A DNA stretch of 37,366 bases from GCA-002784865 sp035646815. Lineage in GTDB: Bacteria; Patescibacteriota; Microgenomatia; Levybacterales; UBA12049. The notes beneath the pieces are model-generated. The model made no database searches and was not told where the DNA came from. It saw only the letters and a list, made by a program, of their open reading frames with translations. The first letter of the stretch is position 1, and each line of letters begins with the position of its first letter. The position numbers and the translations under genes are program-made. The stretch covers positions 1-37,366 of the forward strand of contig DASRON010000012.1 of assembly GCA_035646815.1 (NCBI GenBank), written 5' to 3'. Positions 24,046 to 31,361 of this stretch are shown here, in pieces.

Positions 24046-24774
24046 ATGAAAAGAGCAGAAGTTATTAAGTTTCTTATCTTAAGAACAATTGGTAATTTTT
24101 TATTACTCTTTGCTATTTTTGGTGTTTTAGCAACTTTTGGACCTTCTTTATACTACGAAGCGCAATATCATGTGATGCAATACAGGGGAGTAAAGTACAA
24201 GGTTGCCTCAGCAGAAGAAGTATCAGGATTTGGTAAAATTCTTGAGTCGGGTAAATTAGAAAAGGAAACAAGAACACAATCAGAAGTAAGTTTTTCTGAT
24301 GTAGCTACTGGTCCAAAAGAACAAATTTTGATACCTATTGATAGTAATTTTAGTATTTTGATACCAAAGATTGGAGCAAATGCTAGGGTTTTTCCAAATG
24401 TAGATTCTTCAAACCAAGATGTGTTTCTACCAATTCTTCAAAAAGGAGTAGCTCATGCTAAAGGAACAGTGTTTCCAGGTATGAAGGGGAATATTTATCT
24501 TTTTGCTCATTCAACTGATAACTTTTGGGATGTGGGAAGATATAATGCAGTTTTCTATCTTTTAAAAAATCTTCAAAAAGGAGACGACATAATAGTCTTT
24601 TTTGAGAATAGAAGATATAACTATAAAGTAGTAGATACGGGAATTGCTGAAGCAAATAATGTTTCATATATTGTGGATAGTCAGATTCAAGATAAAGAGA
24701 CATTGATTTTACAAACTTGTTGGCCTCCAGGAACTGCTTGGAAAAGAGTTCTTATTTTCGCAGAAAGAAAGTAG
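24046..24774 (+). CDS. Sortase family transpeptidase
   Basis: 242 aa. An N-terminal membrane helix (about 9-34, LILRTIGNFLLLFAIFGVLATF) is followed by a linker and the sortase beta-barrel from about 95 (SILIPKIGANARVFP). The catalytic His is in IYLFAHSTDNFW, the Cys in TLILQTCWPPGTAWKRVLIF, with the Arg in the same strand (W-K-R). All three catalytic residues are therefore present. Sortases cut an LPxTG-like motif in exported proteins and join them to cell-wall or pilus acceptors. None of the surface proteins in this window has an obvious LPxTG signal, so its substrates lie elsewhere. The subclass cannot be fixed. A TATATT lies 9 nt before the ATG, right after tRNA-Arg. Confidence 0.92.
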   Translation: MKRAEVIKFLILRTIGNFLLLFAIFGVLATFGPSLYYEAQYHVMQYRGVKYKVASAEEVSGFGKILESGKLEKETRTQSEVSFSDVATGPKEQILIPIDSNFSILIPKIGANARVFPNVDSSNQDVFLPILQKGVAHAKGTVFPGMKGNIYLFAHSTDNFWDVGRYNAVFYLLKNLQKGDDIIVFFENRRYNYKVVDTGIAEANNVSYIVDSQIQDKETLILQTCWPPGTAWKRVLIFAERK

Positions 24775-24775
24775 T

Positions 24776-25960
24776 CTACTTAAGTCCAATAGTATAAAGA
24801 TTAGGAGTAATATTTTTGTTTCCTAAATTTGTTAATATTACAATTTTTGATCCGTCTGGCCATGGGAAAACATAGGTGTCAAGAAATGGACCTGCGAAAA
24901 TCGTAGTTTGATTTAAAGAATCATATTCCATAATGTTAACTTTTTGATCGTGTACATATATTAAATGCTTTGAGTCAGGAAACCAAGTTAAAATTCTATT
25001 ATTCTCAGGTAGGCTATCAATAATTTTGTAATTCCTATCTTCCTTTATGTCATAAACATAAACTGAACCTTCTTTAATGGATCTATCCTCAGGTGTTGAG
25101 TTTGCTCCAATCAGTCTTGGATTAATTATAGTTGGAAGTTCTATATCTTTGTTTGAAGTATAGAGAAATTTAGTTTCATCAACAGACCAGGAAAAGATAT
25201 TAAAGTCATTAACTAAAAGTTTAAGCCTGCTTGATAAGGTATCTTTTTGTGCATTTAGTTTTTCTTCCTGTTGTTTTGCAAAAGTTGCGTTAACAGTAGT
25301 CATAGTTTCCGTAACATCTTTAGGGTTTTTATTAAAACCTTTTGCATCAAGCAGATATGTTGATTGTCCTGAAACAGTTGCAATAATTTCTGATCCGTCA
25401 GGAGACCAAGCTAGCTTTGATCTAGAAAGAAGCGCGATTGAATCATCTGCAATTTGAGTAGAAGCTCCTTGAAGAGTTAGAATTGGCCTTGCTGTCATAT
25501 CTAAAACATAAACACCTCTTTTTTTAGTTGCAGACTGGGTTGCTACAGTAAAGGCTAGTTTAGTTTGGCTTGGATCCATTACTGGATTTTCAATGCCTGT
25601 ATTAGTTATGCTTTCAAGCTTAGGAGCACTGGGGAAGAGAAGTGCATCTGCTTTGGCAACAACTTCACTTTTAATAACTAAAGTTTTTTCCCAAGGGAAA
25701 TATCCTTCTTTTACTATTCTTATTTTATAGCTCTTAGGTGCAAGATTAATAGTATTATCAGTTGCTGTAGTTAAGTGATCATTTATAAAAACCTGGGCTC
25801 CATCAGGAATACTTGTTGCAACTAAAAGGCCTGTGCCTGAAAAATCTGGTTTCCCTTTTTCAAAATTAAGGCGATACCCTTTTCCGTACAAGACAACAAT
25901 AATTGTAGTAAAAATTAAGACAGACAATATAAACAGGGGAACAAAAAGTTGCTTTCTCAT
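24776..25960 (-). CDS. PEGA-domain membrane protein with beta-propeller
   Basis: 394 aa. An N-terminal anchor occupies about 5-26 (LFVPLFILSVLIFTTIIVVL). The PEGA domain follows at about 45-108: VATSIPDGAQVFINDHLTT, INLAPKSYKIRIVKEGYFP, WEKTLVIKSEVV. Beyond it are TolB/WD40-like blades with repeated 'W.pDg..i' motifs: LAWSPDGSEIIATV, FSWSVDETKFLYTSN, LTWFPDSKHLIYVHD, FPWPDGSKIVILTN. The whole part after residue 26 should be outside the cell. PEGA proteins are thought to bind surface layers or polymers; the partner is unknown. It is transcribed divergently from mreB, from promoters sharing one -35 hexamer. Confidence 0.85.
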   Translation of the reverse strand: MRKQLFVPLFILSVLIFTTIIVVLYGKGYRLNFEKGKPDFSGTGLLVATSIPDGAQVFINDHLTTATDNTINLAPKSYKIRIVKEGYFPWEKTLVIKSEVVAKADALLFPSAPKLESITNTGIENPVMDPSQTKLAFTVATQSATKKRGVYVLDMTARPILTLQGASTQIADDSIALLSRSKLAWSPDGSEIIATVSGQSTYLLDAKGFNKNPKDVTETMTTVNATFAKQQEEKLNAQKDTLSSRLKLLVNDFNIFSWSVDETKFLYTSNKDIELPTIINPRLIGANSTPEDRSIKEGSVYVYDIKEDRNYKIIDSLPENNRILTWFPDSKHLIYVHDQKVNIMEYDSLNQTTIFAGPFLDTYVFPWPDGSKIVILTNLGNKNITPNLYTIGLK

Positions 25961-25968
25961 TAGCGTAA

Positions 25969-25997
25969 ATTATACAGTTTAATAATAGCACTTGCAA
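25969..25997 (-). promoter_or_regulatory. Promoter of the PEGA gene, -35 shared with mreB
   Basis: Minus strand: -35 TTGCAA (25992-25997), 17-bp spacer, -10 TATAAT (25969-25974), 8 nt to the ATG. TTGCAA is its own reverse complement, so the same six bases can also serve mreB. Confidence 0.65.
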
Positions 25998-26021
25998 GAA
26001 GTTAACAGAAGAGGATATAAT
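25992..26021 (+). promoter_or_regulatory. Promoter of mreB, -35 shared with the PEGA gene
   Basis: -35 TTGCAA (25992-25997), 18-bp spacer, -10 TATAAT (26016-26021). The predicted start near 26028 gives an mreB leader of about 130 nt with no clear Shine-Dalgarno site. Confidence 0.6.
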
Positions 26022-26024
26022 CAG

Positions 26025-26057
26025 ATCTATCAAGGCTAGAAACGAATTTTGATAGAT
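26025..26057 (+). promoter_or_regulatory. Inverted repeat at the mreB transcription start
   Basis: ATCTATCAA (26025-26033) and TTGATAGAT (26049-26057), perfect 9-bp arms 15 nt apart, covering the predicted +1 of mreB. It could be an operator or a 5' hairpin in the mRNA. Confidence 0.5.
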
Positions 26058-26156
26058 ATAGGTAGTATTTTGATATAGTTAAAAGTTAGATAAAGAAAGA
26101 TTATAGATCTAGATACTTGAGATAAGGTTAGTTTCAGGCCTCAATTTTTTAAAGCT

Positions 26157-27173
26157 ATGGTGTCAAAAAGAATCGGTATTGATTTAGGAACTGCAAATAC
26201 AGTTGTATATCTTGCAGGAAAAGGAATTGTTTTAAATGAACCAACAGTAGTTGCTGTTACCGCAGAAGACAATAGAGTAGTTGCTGTTGGCAAAGAAGCA
26301 AAAGAAATGCTAGGAAGAACTCCTGGAAACATTGTTGCTCTAAGGCCCTTAAGAGATGGGGTAATAGCAGATTACACAATAACTGAAGCAATGCTTTCAT
26401 ATTTTATTGATAAAGCTGCAGGGCCCTCACGTTTTTTTAAGCCAGAAGTTATGATTTGTATTCCCTCAGGCGTTACTCAGGTTGAAAGAAGAGCAGTTTT
26501 AGATGCAACCATGGCAGCTGGCGCAAAAGTAGCTTATCTTATTGAAGAGCCTTTGGCTGCTGCGATTGGAGCAAGAGTACCAATTGCACAGGCAGCAGGG
26601 CATATGGTAGTTGATATTGGTGGTGGATCTACTGAGGCTGCTGTTATCTCGCTTGGCGGAGTAGTTGTTCATAATTCTGTTAGAGTAGGAGGGAATAAGA
26701 TAGATGAGGCAATTGCAAACCATACTAAGAAAAAGTTCAACCTCCTTATAGGAGAAAGAACTGCTGAGCAAATCAAAATAGAGATTGCCAATGCCTTAAT
26801 AGAAAATAGGGCAAAAAGTGAAGAGAGAAAAATGGAAATTAGAGGAAGAGATAGTATAACAGGGCTTCCACGTACTATTGAATTAAACGAGATAATAATA
26901 AACGAAGCAATTACACCAATCTTAAATGATATTATTGGTGGAGTTAAAGGAGTCTTAGAGCAAACACCCCCTGAGTTAGCAAGTGATATTATTGATAAAG
27001 GAATTATAATGGCAGGAGGAACGTCTCTTTTAAAAAACTTTGATAAGTTAATGACTAAGGCAACAGGTGTTCCATGTCATATAGCAGAAGATGCTTTGTT
27101 ATGTGTTGTTAGGGGAACAGGGGTAGCACTTGAAAACATTGAATTATATAAAAGAAGTATTGCTAGAAAATAG
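26157..27173 (+). CDS. mreB: Rod shape-determining protein MreB
   Basis: 338 aa, usual length. It is a bacterial actin homologue that forms filaments along the inner membrane and guides wall synthesis. The phosphate-1 loop is IGIDLGTANTVVYLAGKGIV (about 5-24), phosphate-2 is MVVDIGGGSTEAAVISLGG (about 150), and the adenosine motif is IMAGGTSLLKNFDKLM (about 287-302). LIEEPLAAAIGARVPI and GGNKIDEAI are also typical. No mreC/mreD/rodA follow, so the rest of the elongation machinery is encoded elsewhere. Confidence 0.97.
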   Translation: MVSKRIGIDLGTANTVVYLAGKGIVLNEPTVVAVTAEDNRVVAVGKEAKEMLGRTPGNIVALRPLRDGVIADYTITEAMLSYFIDKAAGPSRFFKPEVMICIPSGVTQVERRAVLDATMAAGAKVAYLIEEPLAAAIGARVPIAQAAGHMVVDIGGGSTEAAVISLGGVVVHNSVRVGGNKIDEAIANHTKKKFNLLIGERTAEQIKIEIANALIENRAKSEERKMEIRGRDSITGLPRTIELNEIIINEAITPILNDIIGGVKGVLEQTPPELASDIIDKGIIMAGGTSLLKNFDKLMTKATGVPCHIAEDALLCVVRGTGVALENIELYKRSIARK

Positions 27174-27457
27174 AAATATATTAAATAAGCAATCTAAGAA
27201 TATTTTTATAATTTTTACAATTTTATCCTATATTAATATTAATGAACCACGTGTTTAATAATAAAACTTCAGAAAATTTATATTTTTTCACAAACAATAA
27301 GAGGTATAGTGTTTTTATTGTTAAAACTGGATAACTTTGTATTTTTATAGAGTTTTATCCAAGAAATATGAGTGAAAAAGTGATTACAAAATTTGTTCAA
27401 AAACAGGATAATTGAAAATACTTAAAAAATAAAATAAAAACTTATAGTAAAAATAGT
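27174..27457. other. AT-rich spacer with four TTATCC (DnaA-box-like) sites
   Basis: No gene. TTATCC occurs at 27223-27231 (TTATCCTAT), reversed at 27327-27335 (TTATCCAGT on the minus strand), at 27355-27363 (TTATCCAAG) and reversed at 27403-27411 (TTATCCTGT). The middle two form an inverted pair TGGATAA...TTATCCA. A CACGTG palindrome lies near 27248 and an AATATTAATATT-type tract near 27232. Some features of an origin are present, but no box matches TTATCCACA fully and no dnaA/dnaN is nearby. Confidence 0.3.
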
Positions 27458-28204
27458 ATGTTTACGAAAAAAAAACTACTTGGGGTTGACATAACAATTG
27501 GAGAAAAGAAAGAAATCCTAGAGTATATTATTAGAGGACTAGAGAAACTAGATGAAAAGTACTATGTTGTTACTCCAAATCCAGAAATATTAGTAATTGC
27601 TGATAGAGACCCTTATTATAAAAAAGTTCTAAATAATGCGAAAGTAGCTTTACCTGATGGCATAGGGGTGATTATAGCAAGCAAGCTGTTAGGGTTTGGG
27701 CTTAAAGACAGGGTAACAGGTGTTGATCTTATGAAGAGCCTATGTATGCTGGTATCAGAAAAGCCTATAACGATAGGATTATTGGGTGCAGGGCCTGGAG
27801 TAGCAGAGCTTGCCGCCGAGTGCTTGACTAAAAAATATCCTGGACTTAAGGTTGTTTTAGCCAAAGAAGAATGGGATAAATATAATGTAAAGTTGAGGCT
27901 AAATAAAACTAATAAAAATGAAAGAAGAATAGATATATTATTTGTTGCTTTTGGGTCTCCAAAACAGGAAATTTGGATTTATGAGAATCTTAATAAACTT
28001 CCGATAGGTGTTGCAATTGGGGTAGGAGGTGCTTTTGACTTTATAAGTGGAAAGGTAAGACGTGCTCCGCTCTTTTTGCAAAAGATTGGGCTTGAATGGC
28101 TATTTAGGCTCATTACTCAGCCTTGGAGAATAAAAAGGCAATTTTCCTTAATAAAATTCATAGCTCTTGTTATTTTTGAAAGATTCAAAACAAAGAATAA
28201 TTAA
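27458..28204 (+). CDS. WecG/TagA/CpsF family glycosyltransferase (GT26)
   Basis: 248 aa. Family motifs are complete: LLGVDITIG start, YYVVTPNPEILVIADRDP, ALPDGIGVIIASKLLG and DRVTGVDLM (the T-P-N and D-G-x-G active-site region), then IGLLGAGPGVAEL, ILFVAFGSPKQEIWIYEN, GVGGAFDFISGKVRRAPLF and the C-terminal amphipathic part GLEWLFRLITQPWRIKRQ. Members add N-acetylmannosamine(uronic) residues to undecaprenyl-linked precursors of teichoic acids, enterobacterial common antigen or capsules. The exact sugar cannot be told. The -10-like TATAGT is 9 nt before the ATG. It fits with galU and PAP2 genes elsewhere in the window as part of surface polymer synthesis. Confidence 0.92.
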   Translation: MFTKKKLLGVDITIGEKKEILEYIIRGLEKLDEKYYVVTPNPEILVIADRDPYYKKVLNNAKVALPDGIGVIIASKLLGFGLKDRVTGVDLMKSLCMLVSEKPITIGLLGAGPGVAELAAECLTKKYPGLKVVLAKEEWDKYNVKLRLNKTNKNERRIDILFVAFGSPKQEIWIYENLNKLPIGVAIGVGGAFDFISGKVRRAPLFLQKIGLEWLFRLITQPWRIKRQFSLIKFIALVIFERFKTKNN

Positions 28205-28249
28205 ACCACTGGACTTTAATGTGTTTTTTCTATTACTATTATAGATAGA

Positions 28250-29230
28250 ATGGATTTTGAATTTCTCCAAAACCCGATTAGCAAAAAATGGATGGTGTCT
28301 GCTCCCAGACGTTCTAAGCGTCCAAATTTTTCAAAAGGAGTGGTTCCTGTTTGTCCATTTTGTCCAAAAGAGGAAGATTTAGCATTAGAAGTTTATAGAG
28401 TACCAGTTCATAGCAGTGAGCAGGCAAAGCGAGATTTTGGTGTTGACTCAGAATGGCTTCTTAGGGTTATAAATAACAAATATCCCTTTGCGCCTATTCA
28501 TGAAGTAATTATTCATTCTCCTGATCATTTTAGTAATTTTGAAAAACTTCCGATAAGCCAAGTTACACTTATACTTGAAACTTACAAAAAAAGGTTTCTT
28601 GAACATAAAGATAAGGGGCAAATCTACATTTTCCATAATAGAGGCAAAAAAGGAGGGGAAAGCATTCATCACCCTCATACACAATTAGTAGTAATTCCTT
28701 ATTCAGTGGAACTTGAAATTCCCAGGCTTGATCCTGACTCCTACGTAGGAATAGCTCCTCATCCCTTAGAGGTAACTTCTTTAACAGATAAAACTAATTC
28801 TTTATCAAGAAAGCTTTTGGAAAAAGAAGAAATGGTAGAAAGCGAGCTTTTTTATATTTTTTGTCCATATACAAGCCAATGGCCAGATGAAGTATGGGTT
28901 GCTCCGAAAAAAAGAGGAAGGATGTTTTCTGATATTACAGAAACAGAAATTAAAGACTTTGCACACGTACTTATTCGCTTAATACAAATATTTACTTTAA
29001 GACATGGTAATGAGTTTTCTTTTAACTTCTATATCTATCCTAATACAGATTGGTATTTAAGACTTATTCCAAGAGTAAAAACCTTGGGAGGTTTTGAGCT
29101 TGGAACAGGAGTTTTTGTAAATACGCAAGATCCAAGAGAAACACTTGCTTTTCTTAAGGAACACTTTCAAAATCCTGATGAAGAGAAAATTCTTAGGGAT
29201 AATCAAGCAACATATAGAAGGGGAGTTTAA
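28250..29230 (+). CDS. Galactose-1-phosphate uridylyltransferase-like (HIT superfamily)
   Basis: 326 aa. The N-terminal half starts FLQNPISKKWMVSAPRRSKR and has a zinc-type pair CPFCPKE (about 36-40). VINNKYPFAPIHEVIIHSPDH and YIFHNRGKKGGESIHHPHTQ follow; the HxHxQ nucleotidyl-transfer motif lies at about 140-144. The second HIT-like half (NFYIYPNTDWYLRLIPR) is present. GalT exchanges UMP between UDP-glucose and galactose-1-phosphate. Some relatives act on other sugars (DUF4931/GalT-like), so the substrate is not certain. The preceding -10-like TATTAT lies 7 nt before the ATG. With galU it would supply UDP-hexoses. Confidence 0.85.
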   Translation: MDFEFLQNPISKKWMVSAPRRSKRPNFSKGVVPVCPFCPKEEDLALEVYRVPVHSSEQAKRDFGVDSEWLLRVINNKYPFAPIHEVIIHSPDHFSNFEKLPISQVTLILETYKKRFLEHKDKGQIYIFHNRGKKGGESIHHPHTQLVVIPYSVELEIPRLDPDSYVGIAPHPLEVTSLTDKTNSLSRKLLEKEEMVESELFYIFCPYTSQWPDEVWVAPKKRGRMFSDITETEIKDFAHVLIRLIQIFTLRHGNEFSFNFYIYPNTDWYLRLIPRVKTLGGFELGTGVFVNTQDPRETLAFLKEHFQNPDEEKILRDNQATYRRGV

Positions 29231-29254
29231 TTAGTAAATATCTAGAGGAGTCAC

Positions 29255-29464
29255 TTATTCAGTTTTTGCCTGCATTCCTAAAAGCCAGAGTACTGCTTCT
29301 TTTTTATAGCGTCTATCTCCTCGGGAATTAATTCTAATTGCAGGTAATTTTCCTCTTTTGCCCCATCTTTTAATAGTTAAGGGAGAAACTCTTAGAACTT
29401 GTGCAACTTCACGTACTGTTAAAAGATCTGGTAGGTCATTGATTGATATGTTTTGAATAGCCAT
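29255..29464 (-). CDS. Small helix-turn-helix DNA-binding protein (excisionase/MerR-like)
   Basis: 69 aa. After a short lead, residues 14-60 form a winged HTH of the excisionase/HTH_17 type: LLTVREVAQVLRVSPLTIKR, then WGKRGKLPAIRI, then RGDRRYKKEAVLWLL. Such proteins are DNA-architecture factors or small repressors. The gene is transcribed alone. A perfect palindrome sits immediately upstream of its -10, so autoregulation is likely. A mobile-element excisionase is the alternative, but no integrase lies close by (the one at 1-381 is 29 kb away). Confidence 0.85.
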   Translation of the reverse strand: MAIQNISINDLPDLLTVREVAQVLRVSPLTIKRWGKRGKLPAIRINSRGDRRYKKEAVLWLLGMQAKTE

Positions 29465-29473
29465 AGCCTTAAG

Positions 29474-29505
29474 AGTATATGATTAATAATCAATGTGATT
29501 ATTAA
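29474..29505 (-). promoter_or_regulatory. Promoter and palindromic operator of the HTH gene
   Basis: -10 TATACT (minus strand, 29474-29479) lies 9 nt before the ATG. Upstream is a perfect inverted repeat TTAATAATC-AATGT-GATTATTAA (29483-29505) in the -35 zone, and next to it a second palindrome TAACTAGTTA (29503-29512). No clear -35. This is the layout of a repressor binding site. Confidence 0.65.
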
Positions 29506-29771
29506 CTAGTTAAAAGATAACAAAAGATAACAAGTTTGTCAATAGAGAAACGTATAGTAAGATTGCTATGGGATAGATGAAGAGAGAGTTCAGCTTTTTT
29601 AGTAGATAAAATTACTACTTCTTCCTTAGGTTTTTCTTCTTGATGAGGATTTCGAATGGCTTCTGCTGGTCCGTGTGTATTATCCATTAATAATCTAAAG
29701 TAAAAAGCCACTTTTGAAATAAAGGGAAGGCTTCTATCTGGACGTGGAATAAATGTTTCTGGTCTTGTCAT
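29502..29771 (-). CDS. Small protein of unknown function ending in the HTH operator
   Basis: 89 aa, starts MTRPETFIPRPDRSLPF and has a hydrophilic middle (NPHQEEKPKEEVVIL). No domain recognised. A -10 (TGC-TACGAT, extended) lies 7 nt before the ATG, supporting expression. Its last codons and stop fall inside the palindromes that control the HTH gene, so the two genes would share regulation by read-through. The C-terminal 20 residues have unusual composition and may be a relic. Confidence 0.45.
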   Translation of the reverse strand: MTRPETFIPRPDRSLPFISKVAFYFRLLMDNTHGPAEAIRNPHQEEKPKEEVVILSTKKAELSLHLSHSNLTIRFSIDKLVIFCYLLTS

Positions 29772-29778
29772 GATGCGT

Positions 29779-29787
29779 ATCGTAGCA
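29779..29787 (-). promoter_or_regulatory. Extended -10 promoter TGC-TACGAT
   Basis: Minus strand, 7 nt before ATG 29771. The same 11-mer TGCTACGATAC occurs before the gene at 30839. Confidence 0.5.
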
Positions 29788-29796
29788 GATCGTTTA

Positions 29797-30327
29797 TTAA
29801 CGAGGGATAAGATATCGAGAAGAAAAAGCCGTAATCTTTTTTGGATGATCGTGCGCCATGGATAAAGCAGCTTTCAGAGCACCTTTTTTACTTGTCCAGG
29901 TTCCATATGACAATTTATTTTTTCCAACAAAGCCTTCATGAAATACCATATCTCCGTTTGGTCTAGTTTCAATACCAATAATTTGAGCCTTAAGTCTTGG
30001 TCTTCTAATATCTAATGCAGAAGCAAAAGAGGGATAAGTTTTTTCAGGTTCACCAATAAGTAAAACATGAAGAACACTATCTCTTTTTATTCTAAAAATA
30101 TCTTTTTCGTTTGAGAGTCTGGTTTTTTCACCCCTTGGATATAATTCTCCTAAGTCTCTGACTTCTGGATGGAGTGTACACAAGCTGCCAATCATATCTG
30201 AAAGTCCGCTTTCATTAAAAAAACCTCTTGTCTTACTACGTTTTGCCGCTAATTCTTCCGCATCACGTTTACCTTGCTCATCAAGCCAGACATCAAATCT
30301 TTGACTAAGCTCTTTTACTCTACTCAT
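29797..30327 (-). CDS. Protein of unknown function
   Basis: 176 aa, soluble and basic. It starts SRVKELSQRFDVWLDEQGKR with a helical charged region (about 1-35). The C-terminal half has alternating strands (VLHVLLIGEPEKTYPSFA, LKAQIIGIETRPNGDMVFHE, KLSYGTWTSKKGALKAALSM). No motif or family recognised. It has a good promoter (TTGATT-N16-TATAAT) with the ATG 7 nt after the -10, so it is likely a real single-gene unit. Confidence 0.55.
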   Translation of the reverse strand: MSRVKELSQRFDVWLDEQGKRDAEELAAKRSKTRGFFNESGLSDMIGSLCTLHPEVRDLGELYPRGEKTRLSNEKDIFRIKRDSVLHVLLIGEPEKTYPSFASALDIRRPRLKAQIIGIETRPNGDMVFHEGFVGKNKLSYGTWTSKKGALKAALSMAHDHPKKITAFSSRYLIPR

Positions 30328-30334
30328 GCGCGTA

Positions 30335-30362
30335 ATTATATCAAAATTTATCTTAAAATCAA
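30335..30362 (-). promoter_or_regulatory. Promoter of the 176-aa gene
   Basis: Minus strand: -35 TTGATT (30357-30362), 16-bp spacer, -10 TATAAT (30335-30340), 7 nt to the ATG. Confidence 0.6.
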
Positions 30363-30392
30363 GTTAAAGTTATAAAAAAACGGGGCTTTTAG

Positions 30393-30839
30393 TTATTTAT
30401 ATGAAGTAGTTTGACTTGGTTCAGCTTCGGCATATTGAAGTTCAACAAGAGCCATTTGACGATCATGCCATTTCGCAAAATCAAAATTTGCTGGAGCATT
30501 TACTTTTTTAAAAGTAATATTTCCCTGATTGATAATTTGTTTTGCTAACTCAATACAGCGCGCACCTTTTCTTTTAGAAGATAAATCTACTAATCTGTGT
30601 ACGGTATGTTCGAAAAAGTCTTTTGTTTTTTCAAAACTTGCATGTTTTAAAACAAATTCTTCATTGACAACGACAGCGAATTGATTAGATAAAACAGGAA
30701 CTGCTAAACTATCCTGCGATAGCAGTATTGATTTTAAGGATTTTGCTATAAATAAAGTCTCTGAGGCCAAAACTACTCTTGAATCTATATCATAACGTCT
30801 AGCAAGTTTTTTACTTGAAAGTGTCTCTAAGTTTTTCAT
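30393..30839 (-). CDS. Protein of unknown function
   Basis: 148 aa, soluble. It has a mixed helix/strand pattern: KLARRYDIDSRVVLASETLF, then LAVPVLSNQFAVVVNEEFVL, then a helical stretch with FFEHTVHRLVDLSSKRKGAR. The acidic end (AEAEPSQTTSYK) is probably disordered. No family recognised. It has an extended -10 promoter, and the ATG lies 6 nt after it. After the stop comes a T7 tract (about 30373-30379) without a strong stem, a weak terminator at best. Confidence 0.55.
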   Translation of the reverse strand: MKNLETLSSKKLARRYDIDSRVVLASETLFIAKSLKSILLSQDSLAVPVLSNQFAVVVNEEFVLKHASFEKTKDFFEHTVHRLVDLSSKRKGARCIELAKQIINQGNITFKKVNAPANFDFAKWHDRQMALVELQYAEAEPSQTTSYK

Positions 30840-30845
30840 TGAAGT

Positions 30846-30873
30846 ATCGTAGCATAGATTTTAATATATTCAA
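30846..30873 (-). promoter_or_regulatory. Promoter of the 148-aa gene
   Basis: Minus strand: -35 TTGAAT (30868-30873), 16-bp spacer, extended -10 TGC-TACGAT (30846-30854), 6 nt to the ATG. Confidence 0.6.
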
Positions 30874-30877
30874 ACAC

Positions 30878-30909
30878 AAAAAAACTCCCGAGAAAGGGGA
30901 GCTTTTTTG
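30878..30909 (-). terminator. Rho-independent terminator after rplL (bidirectional form)
   Basis: A GC-rich stem CTCCC/GGGAG with a short loop is flanked by a run of A on one side and T on the other, so it ends transcripts coming from rplL (minus strand) with a T7 tract. It lies 18 nt after the rplL stop. It is the clearest terminator in the window. Confidence 0.85.
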
Positions 30910-30926
30910 TCACAGTTAAGTTAATG

Positions 30927-31316
30927 TTATTTAAGTTCAACTGTTGCGCCTGCTGTGGTTAATTTTTCTTTAGCTTCTTCAGCTGTTTTCTTATTAACCT
31001 GATTCATTACTTCTTTTGGAGCTGCATCTACTAAATCTTTTGCTTCTTTAAGTCCCAAGGTTGGAACTAATTCGCGAAGGGCTTTAATAACTGCAATCTT
31101 TTGTGCCCCTGAGCTTGCAATAACAACGTTAAAGACTGTTTGTTCTTCTTTAGCTTCGTCTGCTGGTGCGCCATTTCCTCCTTGAGGAGCTTGAGCTACC
31201 ATTGCTTGAGCAGAGACTCCAAACTTTTCTTCCAAAGCTTTAACTAAATCTGAAAGTTCAAGTACGGACATTTCCTCTACTGCTTTTATTAATTCGTCTT
31301 TTGTAAGTTTTGCCAT
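30927..31316 (-). CDS. rplL: Ribosomal protein L7/L12
   Basis: 129 aa, normal size. It is the flexible stalk protein that recruits translation GTPases. The N-terminal dimerisation helices have LIKAVEEMSVLELSDLVKAL. A Gly/Ala/Pro hinge (about 44-57) joins the C-terminal domain FNVVIASSGAQKIAVIKALR, LGLKEAKDLVDAAPK, VELK end. A strong Shine-Dalgarno AGGAGGTGA lies about 11 nt before the ATG, as expected for the second gene of the rplJ-rplL unit (45 bp apart). The protein is made in excess of the others. Confidence 0.97.
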   Translation of the reverse strand: MAKLTKDELIKAVEEMSVLELSDLVKALEEKFGVSAQAMVAQAPQGGNGAPADEAKEEQTVFNVVIASSGAQKIAVIKALRELVPTLGLKEAKDLVDAAPKEVMNQVNKKTAEEAKEKLTTAGATVELK

Positions 31317-31361
31317 AGTATTAGTTCACCTCCTTTGATAATTTTCAAAATAAATTAAAAA

